NCBI RefSeq assembly: GCF_003335045.1
Contig: NZ_QOZG01000010.1
Coordinates: forward strand, 1-64,000
Source: Paramesorhizobium salinisoli
GTDB taxonomy: Bacteria; Pseudomonadota; Alphaproteobacteria; Rhizobiales; Rhizobiaceae
Direction: 5' to 3'
DNA length: 64,000 nucleotides
Shown here: positions 30,061-39,185 of the stretch, piece by piece
Layout of the letters: each line of letters begins with the position of its first letter
Numbering within the stretch: the stretch's first letter is position 1
Position numbers and translations under genes: made by a program
The notes under the pieces: generated by a model
Database searches by the model: none
What the model was told of the DNA's origin: nothing
The model's input: the letters and a program-made list of their open reading frames with translations, nothing else

Positions 30061-30692
30061 GCTGAAGCAAGAGGATTATAGAGTTCCGGTCGCAGCTGCG
30101 GCGTAAGCCAAGGCGGGCTAGAGGCCGTCGGAGACGGAGTCGGTCGAGGGAAGGTATGGCGCAACAGTCGGTGAGACGGGGCCGGAAAACCATGGCTTCC
30201 CACTGTGCCAAGAGCACGCTGTGGGTGATGTGGATCCGGCCCGCGAACTCCCATACGGGCCCGCAGCCTCTGGCTGCATCAGAGGCCGGACAGATGGCAG
30301 CATCCGACCACGTGCTAAACTTCAAAAAACCGCTTGCGTCTCACGGGGCGTCCACAGATGGGAAGCGGAATGCCAGCTTTTGGTTTGATGGAAGCATACG
30401 CTCATCCAAGGTAATGGCCTTCAGCTTTGCGCGCCTATAAGTCATTCCGGTGATCCCGTTCATCCATAGAAAACGGACATCGGTGGCTTACCGCTGGTCT
30501 CGGATGCTATTTTTGGTGCAGCCCACAGCACTGAACTTTGCCTGCACATCGTCAGCCTCCCATGTCTTGATCTCGGACCATAGGGTCGCATTCAGACCGT
30601 TAGTCTTGTCGCTTTTGCGTCACCTTTCACTGGAGGGTGGAGGTTTTTTGCAGCAATTCAAGTGTTGAGGGCTGGCACAGAGGGAGGGAACT
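30061..30692. other. Gene-free interval upstream of the BCCT gene
   Basis: No supported gene. It probably carries the promoter of the BCCT transporter in its last 100 bases. The rest looks like decayed coding DNA. Confidence 0.35.
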
Positions 30693-32306
30693 ATGTCTGA
30701 CATTCAAGGAGAACTCGTCCAAGGAGAACTCGCCGCAACTGGTTTGACGGATCATGGGCTTGAAGCTGGGCAGGATAACGTCCGCATATTTGGACTCGAC
30801 GTTCACAATCCGGTCTTCTTCGTTTCAGCCGTGACGATCGTGGCCTTTGTCATGGTCACCTTGATCTTTAGGGAATCGGTGGGTCCAGCGCTGGAAAGCC
30901 TGCGAATATGGCTGACCTCCACCTTCGATTGGCTATTCATGATAGCGGCCAATATGTTCGTGCTATTCTGCCTCGTGGTCGTCGTCTCGCCGCTTGGAAA
31001 AGTGCGCATTGGCGGATTGGAGGCAACCCCTGACTACTCCTATACTGGTTGGTTTTCTATGCTTTTTGCCGCAGGTATGGGCATTGGGTTGATGTTTTTC
31101 GGCGTGCTCGAGCCAATGTACCACTTCAACAATCCACCGCTTGGCATCGCACCCCCGATCGTTAACGGCGTATTGGTCGCAGGCGCTGCCGATCAAGCCC
31201 GCGAGATCGGAATGGCGGCGACCATTTTTCATTGGGGTCTGCACCCTTGGGCCATATACGCAGTGGTCGCTCTTTCGCTGGCGCTGGCCACCTATAACAG
31301 GGGCATGCCCTTCTCTATCCGCTCCGCGTTTTATCCAATCTTTGGCGAGCGCATCCGCGGCTGGACCGGCCATGTGATCGACATCATGGCAGTCTTTGCG
31401 ACGCTGTTCGGTCTAGCCACGTCGCTTGGCTTCGGCGCTTCGCAAGCACTAGCCGGGCTGAATGAGTTGTACGGCGTACCCAACACCGACACGATGAAGG
31501 TGCTCCTGATCATGGGCATCACGGCCATCGCCCTTGGCTCGGTCGTCGCAGGTCTGGATACCGGCGTGAAACGACTGTCGGAACTTAACATGGTTCTGGC
31601 GGTGCTGTTGCTGCTGTTCGTCATCGTGCTAGGGCCTACGCTCGCCATCGTCACCGGCTTCTTCACCAACACTGTCGACTACGTCAAGAACCTCCCAGCA
31701 CTCTCCAATTGGATCGGTCGCAGTGACGGTGCGTTCGTCCACGGCTGGACGACCTTCTACTGGGCGTGGTGGATTTCCTGGTCGCCGTTCGTCGGTATGT
31801 TCATCGCGCGTGTGTCACGCGGGCGTACGGTGCGGGAGTTCCTCGTCTGCGTGCTGATCATCCCGACGCTGATGTCGATTCTGTGGATGACGACGTTCGG
31901 TGGCACCGCCATGAATCAGTTCTTGGCCGAAGGCTATACGGGAGTGCAACAGACCGTGGTCGACTATGTGCCGGAGCTGTCCCTGTTTGCTATGCTGGCC
32001 GACCTGCCGCTCGCACCTGTGACGTCATTCATCGGAATCGTGCTGGTGATCGTATTCTTCGTCACGTCGTCAGACTCCGGTTCGCTGGTTATCGACTCGA
32101 TTACAGCTGGCGGCAAGGTTGACGCTCCGGTTGCGCAGCGCATTTTCTGGGCAGTCTTCGAAGGCCTCGTCGCGATCGTGCTGTTGCTCGGTGGCGGTCT
32201 TGCGGCACTTCAGGCCGGCGCAATCGCGACCGGCTTTCCGTTCGCGATCCTGCTTTTGCTGATGATGTACGCCACTTGGAAAGTACTGTGCACGGAGCCT
32301 CGTTGA
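30693..32306 (+). CDS. BCCT-family betaine/choline/carnitine-type transporter
   Basis: 537 residues, with GAGGGAGGG upstream. About 12 helices. The conserved FYWAWWISWSPFVGMFIARV followed by SRGRTVREF is the BCCT signature containing the Trp-rich substrate box. The N-terminus carries a short in-frame duplication (QGELVQGEL). The C-terminus is short (ends KVLCTEPR), without the long regulatory tail of osmosensing BetP. It would take up quaternary amines by sodium or proton symport. No metabolic partner is adjacent. Confidence 0.9.
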   Translation: MSDIQGELVQGELAATGLTDHGLEAGQDNVRIFGLDVHNPVFFVSAVTIVAFVMVTLIFRESVGPALESLRIWLTSTFDWLFMIAANMFVLFCLVVVVSPLGKVRIGGLEATPDYSYTGWFSMLFAAGMGIGLMFFGVLEPMYHFNNPPLGIAPPIVNGVLVAGAADQAREIGMAATIFHWGLHPWAIYAVVALSLALATYNRGMPFSIRSAFYPIFGERIRGWTGHVIDIMAVFATLFGLATSLGFGASQALAGLNELYGVPNTDTMKVLLIMGITAIALGSVVAGLDTGVKRLSELNMVLAVLLLLFVIVLGPTLAIVTGFFTNTVDYVKNLPALSNWIGRSDGAFVHGWTTFYWAWWISWSPFVGMFIARVSRGRTVREFLVCVLIIPTLMSILWMTTFGGTAMNQFLAEGYTGVQQTVVDYVPELSLFAMLADLPLAPVTSFIGIVLVIVFFVTSSDSGSLVIDSITAGGKVDAPVAQRIFWAVFEGLVAIVLLLGGGLAALQAGAIATGFPFAILLLLMMYATWKVLCTEPR

Positions 32307-32322
32307 GCGCGAAGCAACACTG

Positions 32323-32347
32323 GTGAGCCATCTTCAAGATGGCTCAC
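32323..32347 (+). terminator. Hairpin terminator after the BCCT gene
   Basis: GTGAGCCATCTT and AAGATGGCTCAC are perfect 12-base arms around one base, starting 17 bases after the stop and followed by TTTCACC. The T run is short, but position and stem strength fit a terminator. Confidence 0.6.
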
Positions 32348-32644
32348 TTTCACCCTGCATTGGAGGCTCGAACAAAGATACACGGGAAATGTCCGACTGA
32401 GGATGGATGGCATTCCGGCTGCTTTCGGGCGGCGATCCGACGATTCCGGCGCCAGCGTTGCGGCCGCTGCGTCTTGGCTTGTTCATTCAGCTGGAGCGCA
32501 ACGGCAGCTACGCGCGCCCATGTCAGCCGTTCAGACCAATGTTAGCAGCCTGAAAGCCGACCTTCCCGAGTTCCACTGATCGACATTGTTGCGCCTAGTG
32601 CAGGAGTTAGGCCTCACCTGCTGGAAAAATGGAATAAACACTCG
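32348..32644. other. Intergenic interval
   Basis: Nothing recognisable. Short open frames have no ribosome site or motif. Confidence 0.3.
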
Positions 32645-33226
32645 TCATCTCCGTCTTTCCGCAGCATCCAGCGCAAGATCAACGACGCGCCTGAATACAT
32701 TGTCCTCGGCCAGGACCGGATTGTAACGGCGGGCGGCGAAGACTCCAAGCAGCGCCAGGTAGACGCCCTTGGAGAGCAGTTCGGCATCTGCTGCATCGGC
32801 GCCCATAAGCGAAAGCTCGCTCACCAGATAACCGATACGCTGTGCCTCGACGGCACGCACCCTGGCTGCGGCGACAGGGTCGAGCACCGCCCAGGCACTA
32901 AACGCGCCCTCGGCGTGCGCCACGTCGACACCGTCATTGTTCGCGCTCAGCACCTCGTCGGCTAGGGCGAGCAAACGTGCTCGCGGTGTCGGCAAGGGCG
33001 CTACGGTGATGATCAGTTGGGCCGTAAAGTCCTTCTCCCAAAGGTCCAGCAGGGCGGAAAGCAGGTCTGAGCGATCCGAGAAATGCCAGTAGAAGGAGCC
33101 CTTGCTGACATTCAGTCTTTTGGCGAGACGCTCCACCCGAACCGCATCTATGCCGCCTTCGGCGAGCGCTGCAAGGCTAGCCAAAACCCAATCGTCGCGG
33201 GTCAGTTCTGGCGTTTTTCTATTCAA
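32645..33226 (-). CDS. TetR-family regulator
   Basis: 193 residues from a TTG start at 33226 with GGAGAAGG upstream. The N-terminal helix-turn-helix (VERLAKRLNVSKGSFYWHFS) is typical TetR. The C-terminal ligand domain is of the TetR_C type with a conserved WAVLDP patch. It is divergent from a DUF6463 membrane protein, and a palindromic operator lies between (33308-33323). Confidence 0.9.
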   Translation of the reverse strand: MNRKTPELTRDDWVLASLAALAEGGIDAVRVERLAKRLNVSKGSFYWHFSDRSDLLSALLDLWEKDFTAQLIITVAPLPTPRARLLALADEVLSANNDGVDVAHAEGAFSAWAVLDPVAAARVRAVEAQRIGYLVSELSLMGADAADAELLSKGVYLALLGVFAARRYNPVLAEDNVFRRVVDLALDAAERRR

Positions 33227-33307
33227 ATGCCTTCTCCATGAGCCGCGTACTGCGACATCTCGTCAGTCCATACGCCGGCGTCTGGACTTTGGAAAGTCTT
33301 CAAGCTA

Positions 33308-33323
33308 CATACGGTGCCGTATG
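33308..33323. promoter_or_regulatory. Likely TetR operator
   Basis: CATACGG-TG-CCGTATG is a perfect 7-bp inverted repeat in the divergent promoter region, 54 bases before the DUF6463 start. ATACGG-type palindromes are typical TetR-family sites. Confidence 0.6.
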
Positions 33324-33376
33324 GTTGGCGCGACGATGATCGCCGACGCGGCCTCAAACATCGAGGATCGGAAAGT

Positions 33377-33784
33377 ATGCTCAGGTGGAGCGGAATTGCG
33401 ATGGTGGCAATCGGCATTTTGCACATGATCGTGCTGGGCATCGACGCCGTACCGGAAATCCCGGGTTGGCTAGGGCTTGGGCTTTGGACTACGGAGCATT
33501 GGCAACCGCTCCGTGCTCAGCGCCTGGAGCTCCTGGCGAGCAACGCCGCCTTCTGGTCGACGATCGGCAGTTTTGCGCTACCGCTGATCATGCTTGGCGC
33601 CGTGGTGATCTGGCTGGATAAGAGGAAGCTGCCTGTCCCGGCCTTCCTGGGCTGGTCGCTGCTGGGCTGGATTGTTGTCGCCTCGCTGATTATCGAGGTG
33701 AGCGGGTTCCCACTCGGCATCCCCATTGCAATCTGTCTCATTCTCGGTGCCAGACAGCAAAAAGGTCTTACCTCGATTGCATGA
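33377..33784 (+). CDS. DUF6463-type four-helix membrane protein
   Basis: 135 residues from ATG 33377 (GGAAAG upstream). Four hydrophobic helices, beginning MLRWSGIAMVAIGILHMIVL. The pattern GILH..V and the C-terminal IPIAICLILGAR fit small membrane proteins often paired with TetR regulators. Function unknown; it is probably repressed by the divergent TetR protein. Confidence 0.7.
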   Translation: MLRWSGIAMVAIGILHMIVLGIDAVPEIPGWLGLGLWTTEHWQPLRAQRLELLASNAAFWSTIGSFALPLIMLGAVVIWLDKRKLPVPAFLGWSLLGWIVVASLIIEVSGFPLGIPIAICLILGARQQKGLTSIA

Positions 33785-33827
33785 CGTCACGCATGAAACA
33801 CGGTTCGCCCTGACGGACGTATTGAGC

Positions 33828-33971
33828 ATGGCTCGGCAAGCCGCCGCCATAGGACTGGCTGGGTTTATCGGCAGTGGTGTTGCGGTCATTCATGGCGTTC
33901 TGATCCAACGGCTCATGATCACGCCGTACGCGATCGCGCTGGTCCTGATAAGCTTTGGTGTTAGCGCCTGA
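33828..33971 (+). pseudogene. Membrane protein fragment
   Basis: 47 residues: MARQAAAIGLAGFIGSGVAV then IHGVLIQRLMITPYAIALVL. It looks like the first one or two helices of a small membrane protein related in style to the DUF6463 gene upstream, cut off by a junction just before the DUF2867 gene. Confidence 0.4.
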
Positions 33972-34038
33972 TGCAGCACACGGTCCTTCCCCATTCACGC
34001 GGCTGGCGACAAGCGTCCCCGCCCAGGCTGGAAAAATC

Positions 34039-34860
34039 ATGACAAAACCTATTTCAAAGCCCTTTCCGCATCCCGACAGGCTTCTCCCTGGCGCAAATTT
34101 CGGGGACGCTTTCTCCTTGACGGTGAAAGGCCTGGAATTGGACGCTCTCGGGGCTGCGCAGCAAGTGTTCGGGCGGGCGCCGGGTTGGATCAAACAGCTG
34201 CTGACATTGCGAGATCTGATCGTGAGGCCCTTCGGTTTGACGTCCGGAGGGGAACCGACGGTGAAACCCGATTCGCGCATCGGCATCTTGCCAATCATCG
34301 GACAGTCGACCGACCGTGTCGTTCTCGGTCTTGACGACCGGCACCTTGATTTCCGTGTGTTGATCGAGATCACGGAACGCGGTGCTGCCTGGCAGGAGAT
34401 CTCCGTCTCGACAGCCGTCAAGACCCACAACCCGCTCGGCCGCGTCTATCTCGCGATCGTGAAACCATTTCACCGGATCATCGTCCCGGCAATGCTGATG
34501 CAAGTGGTACCGATCAAAGTCCGGCGCACACGGATCGGGTTCGGCCAACTTGAAACCGTGGCGAGCACGACGCCCCATCCCGCGACCGACCGGCGCCTGG
34601 CCTTCAAGACGGCTGTACAACAAAGCGAGGAGACACTTCGTGAGGTCATTCGCGAGAACTTGCGTGGCGGCGCCGCCGAGGCCGATCTCTTGGCAGACTT
34701 GGAGACGATCCGGAACGAGTTGAGCGAAGAGGTCGAGGATCGAGTGCTCAATGTGATGGATTTGCTGATTGGTTGGTGCGGGCCCCACGCCCGCTTATCG
34801 CGCGACGATCCTGAGCGGCCCGACGGTATATCTGGTGGTCGCCGGCATCATCAGTACTGA
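34039..34860 (+). CDS. DUF2867-domain protein fused to an unrelated tail
   Basis: 273 residues from ATG 34039. Residues 1-165 (LLPGANFGDAFSLTVKGLEL, FRVLIEITERGAAWQEISVS) are a DUF2867 domain, normally the whole protein. From about residue 180 the sequence changes to a charged helical segment (DRRLAFKTAVQQSEETLREV, DLLADLETIRNELSEEVEDR) and then nonsense-like residues. A stop has probably been lost at a deletion junction, joining two genes; the tail is the start of a gene I do not recognise. Confidence 0.6.
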   Translation: MTKPISKPFPHPDRLLPGANFGDAFSLTVKGLELDALGAAQQVFGRAPGWIKQLLTLRDLIVRPFGLTSGGEPTVKPDSRIGILPIIGQSTDRVVLGLDDRHLDFRVLIEITERGAAWQEISVSTAVKTHNPLGRVYLAIVKPFHRIIVPAMLMQVVPIKVRRTRIGFGQLETVASTTPHPATDRRLAFKTAVQQSEETLREVIRENLRGGAAEADLLADLETIRNELSEEVEDRVLNVMDLLIGWCGPHARLSRDDPERPDGISGGRRHHQY

Positions 34861-35352
34861 CACCTATGCGGCGCATATCCATTTCCCGTTCTTTCGGGCC
34901 GGCTCCTACGGCGTGCACATCATCCAGACGGCGTACCGCTGGTGCAGATTTTCCCGTTTCGCCGCGCTGACGCAGCGGTTGAGCGGGCGGAGACGGAAGA
35001 AGAGGCAAGCGAGCGAGAAAAGGGCTACCGGAATACGATCGCTGCCGCCGTCTGGTATCGCAAGTTCGCGCGCGGAGCGCTGAGTACCGACATTCGTGGA
35101 CGGAAGGACGGTTCTTCCCCGATCCTAACTGGGCGCTTGCTAAAATCTAATCTGCGGCTCCCCAAAATCTCGCCAGGCTCCCACGAGATTCTAGCCGGCT
35201 ACGGCCACACTGGCGTCGCAAACTGTAACTTCGAGCCCAATTCCCGGATCGGAACAGGGAGTATCTGCCATGAGACAGCTCGGAAGCCCGTCTCCATCCT
35301 GGCGCTACCGTCCCTGCCCTGCAAAATACTGCGCCAAGCGAGGATGTTCACA
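34861..35352. other. Interval before the P-loop gene
   Basis: An open frame continues upstream from the P-loop gene to 34942, but its residues (for example EEASEREKGYRNTIAAAVWY) look like a relic of the gene joined to the DUF2867 protein rather than an N-terminal extension. No promoter elements recognised. Confidence 0.3.
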
Positions 35353-36435
35353 ATGATCACGACCGATATTCTTGACCAGCTCCAGCATCGTGCCGCGAAA
35401 TGGGCCTTCACGACGCGCCGGGTCAACCATGCCGATGTCACCGGCCTCTCGACGGCCTTTGCGGATGCCGTCGCTGGCGACCTGCTGGTGGGCCGCATTG
35501 CCGGCATCGGTCAGCACAAGAACATCCAGCTCGCGAGCGGTAGGGGGTCGGAGAACTATATCGATGATCTGGTGGTGATGTGCGTCGGCGACCGCTATGC
35601 CTCGGACCAGTTCGAGGGCCATGCGATCATCGACGCCGACGGCTGCGACATGATCGCGGGTGGCGGCATCGTCGGTCGCATGGTGCGCGCCCATGAAACG
35701 ATGAACAAGCCGACGCGCATCTCCCCGATCGGCCTTTTGACAAACGCTGCGGACGAGGTCATCAACATCGCCGCCTATGGCCTTCCCTGCCGCGCCATGC
35801 CCCGGAACATAGACATTCTGGCCGTCTTTGGCACGTCGATGAACGCGGGCAAGACGACCGCGGCGGCGAGCCTGGCGCACGGCCTGCGGCGCGCCGGCTA
35901 TGCCGTCGCGGGCATCAAGACCACTGGCACGGGCGCCTTTGGCGATTTCAATGCTTTTGGCGACGCCGGCGTCCCCGTCACCGATTTTGTCGATGCGGGT
36001 ATGCCAACCACCTATCGAATGCCGCTGAACCGCATCACGCGCGGCTTTCACACCCTTGTCGCCCACGCAGCGGAGGCGGGTGCAAAGATCATGGTGGTCG
36101 AGTTCGCGGATGGGGTCTTTCAATCCGAGGTCCGGGCTCTATTGGCCGATCCCGACGTGCACAATCACTTTGCCGGCATTTTGTTTGCAGCCGGAGATTC
36201 CGCCGGCGCGGTGGGGGGCGTGTCGGTCCTACGGGCCATGGGGTTCGAGCCCTTCGCCCTATCCGGCCTCATCACCCGCGCGCCGCTGGCGGCAGCCGAG
36301 GCCTCAGAGGCCCTCAGCGTGCCGGTGCTCGCGCGTAATCAATTGCGCGATCCGCAGCAGATCATCCCGCTTCTCAGGCCCATGCTGGGCTTGCCGAGCC
36401 GGAGCGGACATACAGTTCCGATCGCGGCAGAATGA
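35353..36435 (+). CDS. P-loop NTPase of unrecognised family, paired with degenerate ABC protein
   Basis: 360 residues from ATG 35353 (GAGG 9 bases upstream). The N-terminal 150 residues are beta-rich (LLVGRIAGIGQHKNIQLASG, DMIAGGGIVGRMVRAH). Then comes a SIMIBI-like P-loop, FGTSMNAGKTT at 159-169 with Lys167, followed by AGIKTTGTGAF and a Walker B-like KIMVVEFADG at 245-254. It resembles MobB/DUF1611-type GTP- or ATP-binding proteins in layout, but I cannot name the family. Its stop overlaps the next start by 4 bases (ATGA), so the two products are probably made and used together. Confidence 0.7.
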   Translation: MITTDILDQLQHRAAKWAFTTRRVNHADVTGLSTAFADAVAGDLLVGRIAGIGQHKNIQLASGRGSENYIDDLVVMCVGDRYASDQFEGHAIIDADGCDMIAGGGIVGRMVRAHETMNKPTRISPIGLLTNAADEVINIAAYGLPCRAMPRNIDILAVFGTSMNAGKTTAAASLAHGLRRAGYAVAGIKTTGTGAFGDFNAFGDAGVPVTDFVDAGMPTTYRMPLNRITRGFHTLVAHAAEAGAKIMVVEFADGVFQSEVRALLADPDVHNHFAGILFAAGDSAGAVGGVSVLRAMGFEPFALSGLITRAPLAAAEASEALSVPVLARNQLRDPQQIIPLLRPMLGLPSRSGHTVPIAAE

Positions 36436-37979
36436 CCGCTATCCCGCCTATCCTGTCAAGATCGCGCGGCGCACTGTTCACGACCGTTTGCGGGGCCGGG
36501 TTGGCCGAGGCGGCGGCGATGGGCCTTGCCGCCTTCGCCACGCGGGAACTGTTTGCTGCGCTGCATGACGGGCGCACGCTGCCCCTGCATGCGCTGATGA
36601 TGCTGGGCGGCGCGGGAGCCGGCGTCGCGTTGGCGCGGTTCACCAATCGAATTGCGGCCGAGAGCCTCGGGCAGCGGTTCGCCACAGCGGTTCGCCACAC
36701 TCTCTATGCCAAGATTGCTGCCCTGCCACAGGCTGACCTTGCGCGGCGTCGGCGCGGGGCCTGGGCGCTGCGATTTGTCGGCGATCTGACGATCTTGCGC
36801 AACTGGGCAGGTAACGGATTACCGCAGGCGGCGACCGCCGCCATCGTCCTGCCCTGCGCCGCACTGGCACTGTGGCTGTTAAACCCCCGGCTTGCTCTGG
36901 CGGGTATGGCTCCGATACTCGCTGCGTTGCTATCAATGGCCGCACTGACGGTGATCTTCGACCCTATCCAGCGTGGCCTCCGGTCTGGCCGCGCCGCCAT
37001 TGCGACACGCATGATCGAACGTCTCGCCTACGCGCCGCAACTCGACCTGATGGGCCGCACCCAGCAGGAACTGCGTCGGCTGGACGAAAGGGGGCAGCGC
37101 CTGCGCAAATCAGCCGTGCGCCGCACAGCTGCCTACGCCGGACTGCGCATGATTCCCGATCTCGGCGCAGTCGCAGGAGGCGTCCTCGTTCTGTGGATCG
37201 CCGCACGAAGCGGCGCCTCGGGTGCCGAAGCGGCGGCGGCGTTGGCCGTCCTTGGCATGATCGCCTCGCCCTTGCGGGCGCTGGCCTTTACCTGGGACCG
37301 TTACAGCGGCTGGCGGGTCGCGCGAGAGAAGCTGCAGGCGGTTTTTGACTTGCCCGATGCCGGTAGGACCGTTGAGCGCTTCACCCGCGATGCGGCAAGT
37401 CTGACCGTGCCGGACGGGCGGCCGGTGCCGGCGGGCGCAGTGCTAGGGCTGACGGGGGCTGACGCGCGAGCCAAGACCGAATGGCTCACGCGACTGGCGG
37501 GGCTGGAGAACCGGCGACCGCCTGTGTCGCCCGGCGTCCGTTTCCGGACCGCCCTCATCGAACCAGGCGCACCAATCCTTCAAGGCTCGCTGCGGCGGAA
37601 CCTGACGCTGGGGGTTCGGCCGAGACCTTCCGATGAGGCGATCACAAACGTCGCCCGCCGCCTCGGTCTGGCCCCCCTGATGCAACGTCTAACGCTTGAC
37701 GGGCGGGTCGCAGAAGGTGGGCGCGGTCTCGGACGGGACGAGCTCGCGCGTCTGCTGATGGCGCGCGCGGCGCTGACACGTCCCGCGCTACTGCTGATCG
37801 ACATGCCGGAGATCTTTGCCGATGCGGGCCTGATGGCGGCCATGCGTAACCTGATCGCCAATCTCCACGCCACGACGGTCGTGTCCATCCCCGCGGGCGC
37901 CCCGCGGTGCATCGCCGATCTGACAGTGGATGCAGCAGCCCTCCTCGACGATGCGGGCTGTGAAGCGGATATTTCGTAA
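36432..37979 (+). CDS. ABC exporter-like protein with degenerate ATPase motifs
   Basis: 515 residues. Residues 1-290 form six hydrophobic helices with type I exporter character. Residues 310-515 align with an ABC ATPase domain but lack its key residues. The Walker A position is TGADARAKTE (341-350) rather than GxxGxGKST. The signature is GLGRDE (about 432-437) instead of LSGGQ. Walker B is LLLIDMPE with Asp457 kept but Met458 replacing the catalytic Glu, and the H-loop His is replaced (VVSIPAG). It should not hydrolyse ATP by itself. Overlap with the P-loop NTPase gene suggests that protein, or another ABC half, powers it. GC-rich, no frameshifts. Confidence 0.75.
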   Translation: MTAIPPILSRSRGALFTTVCGAGLAEAAAMGLAAFATRELFAALHDGRTLPLHALMMLGGAGAGVALARFTNRIAAESLGQRFATAVRHTLYAKIAALPQADLARRRRGAWALRFVGDLTILRNWAGNGLPQAATAAIVLPCAALALWLLNPRLALAGMAPILAALLSMAALTVIFDPIQRGLRSGRAAIATRMIERLAYAPQLDLMGRTQQELRRLDERGQRLRKSAVRRTAAYAGLRMIPDLGAVAGGVLVLWIAARSGASGAEAAAALAVLGMIASPLRALAFTWDRYSGWRVAREKLQAVFDLPDAGRTVERFTRDAASLTVPDGRPVPAGAVLGLTGADARAKTEWLTRLAGLENRRPPVSPGVRFRTALIEPGAPILQGSLRRNLTLGVRPRPSDEAITNVARRLGLAPLMQRLTLDGRVAEGGRGLGRDELARLLMARAALTRPALLLIDMPEIFADAGLMAAMRNLIANLHATTVVSIPAGAPRCIADLTVDAAALLDDAGCEADIS

Positions 37980-38126
37980 GCGCTTAGCTGATGGCGTCAG
38001 GCCTGAAATCCAGGCCATGAGCGCCTCCAGCTGAAATCCGCAAAGAGACCTGGGTGTTCAGTCCCGAAGAGAGATGGTCGGGTGGCCGGAACCGGGCCGA
38101 GGCCCGAAGATCTTCATATCGCGGAG

Positions 38127-38678
38127 TTAAAAGCCATGCCCTTTTTCGATCGTAATGAAAAGTCCCTTCTTGCGAGGTTCAACGACTATCCTGCTCATGA
38201 TCTCTTCGCGTAAGTGACCTGGCAAATGAGCTGACTGCCAAGACAGCTCATCGTGAACCAGTTGTTCGGCAACGTCTGGACGGTCCGCGATAATTGCTTT
38301 TAGCGCGTAGCATGCCGCACCATATGCATGCTGCGCGACATGCGCAGTTGCTACTGCCTGTCCCGCAGCGTGTACTGCCTCACATGCTGCCTTATCAGCC
38401 TTTACCGCCTTTGCTGCGGCGTGAGCACAGAGAGAGGCGCCCCGGATTACTGGCATCCTGAAGACCCGAGTATCTACCCACTGCCGGCCCAGCCTTAGCG
38501 CGTTTCCAGGGCGCTCATCTTTAGGCATGCTGCGTTCAAACATGGGAAGAACTCTTTCGGCGCAATCAAGTGCCCATACAGATAATGCCACCTGATCGTC
38601 TTTGGAGTACTTCTTAATAACGGTTGCCCATCTTCGGTGATCAACGGTTGTTCTTTGGAACGAAGCAACGCGTCTCAC
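38127..38678 (-). CDS. Imm5-like putative immunity protein
   Basis: 183 residues from a GTG at 38678. WALDCAERVLPMFERSMPKD near the N-terminus and the Ala/His-rich helical core (AGQAVATAHVAQHAYGAACY) match the Imm5 type of polymorphic-toxin immunity protein. No toxin gene is adjacent. It lies 7 bases after an HxlR regulator on the same strand. Function as an immunity protein is inference from the family. Confidence 0.65.
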   Translation of the reverse strand: MRRVASFQRTTVDHRRWATVIKKYSKDDQVALSVWALDCAERVLPMFERSMPKDERPGNALRLGRQWVDTRVFRMPVIRGASLCAHAAAKAVKADKAACEAVHAAGQAVATAHVAQHAYGAACYALKAIIADRPDVAEQLVHDELSWQSAHLPGHLREEIMSRIVVEPRKKGLFITIEKGHGF

Positions 38679-38685
38679 CGCGTGA

Positions 38686-39114
38686 TCAACTGCCAGTGCC
38701 GAGATGCATCGCCCGCAACGCTACCATCTGCGCTTCCACGGCGTCGGGCCCGGCACGGTCGCGCGCCTCACCTGTTATGGCCAGTGTTGGATCGACCGGC
38801 ATATGGCTGCGGCTCCAGCGGCTGATCTGTGCGATCACTGGTAGCAGCTGAATACCTTTTTCGGTTAGCGAATAGATTGCTTTGAGACGGTGACTGGGGT
38901 CGCCTGCTCGAGTGACGATGCCGACTCGCGTCAGCATGGCCAGGCGATCCGCCAAAATGTTGGTAGAAATGCCCTCGTCCGAGGTCAGGAACTCGCGGAA
39001 GTGTCTTTTGCCGGCGAACATCATGTCGCGAATGATCAGTAGTGTCCATTTATCGCCGAACACTTCAAGGCCGAGATTGATCGGGCAACTGGAGCGAAAA
39101 GGTGATGAGGTCAT
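38686..39114 (-). CDS. HxlR-family transcription regulator
   Basis: 142 residues. Begins with the typical CPINLGLEVFGDKWTLLIIR; the conserved Cys10 is a possible redox or ligand site. Winged-helix elements FREFLTSDEGISTNILADRL and YSLTEKGIQLLPVI follow. It is divergent from an alpha/beta-hydrolase gene with a palindromic operator between. Confidence 0.92.
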   Translation of the reverse strand: MTSSPFRSSCPINLGLEVFGDKWTLLIIRDMMFAGKRHFREFLTSDEGISTNILADRLAMLTRVGIVTRAGDPSHRLKAIYSLTEKGIQLLPVIAQISRWSRSHMPVDPTLAITGEARDRAGPDAVEAQMVALRAMHLGTGS

Positions 39115-39145
39115 GGATTGACTCTATCTCATATGCTTGTATAAA

Positions 39146-39157
39146 GCAATCGATTGC
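39146..39157. promoter_or_regulatory. Likely HxlR operator
   Basis: GCAATCGATTGC is a perfect 12-bp palindrome in the 71-base divergent promoter region. A further half-site, GCAATC, occurs 7 bases downstream. It is 28 bases upstream of the hydrolase start, well placed to block transcription. Confidence 0.6.
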
Positions 39158-39185
39158 ATTTTGCAATCATTTGGAGGAGAACCCG

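Noticed and set aside
30711-30750. Short tandem repeat (QGEL twice) at the start of the BCCT gene
   Set aside because: Two 15-base near-copies in frame in a variable N-terminal tail; no sign of phase variation or function.
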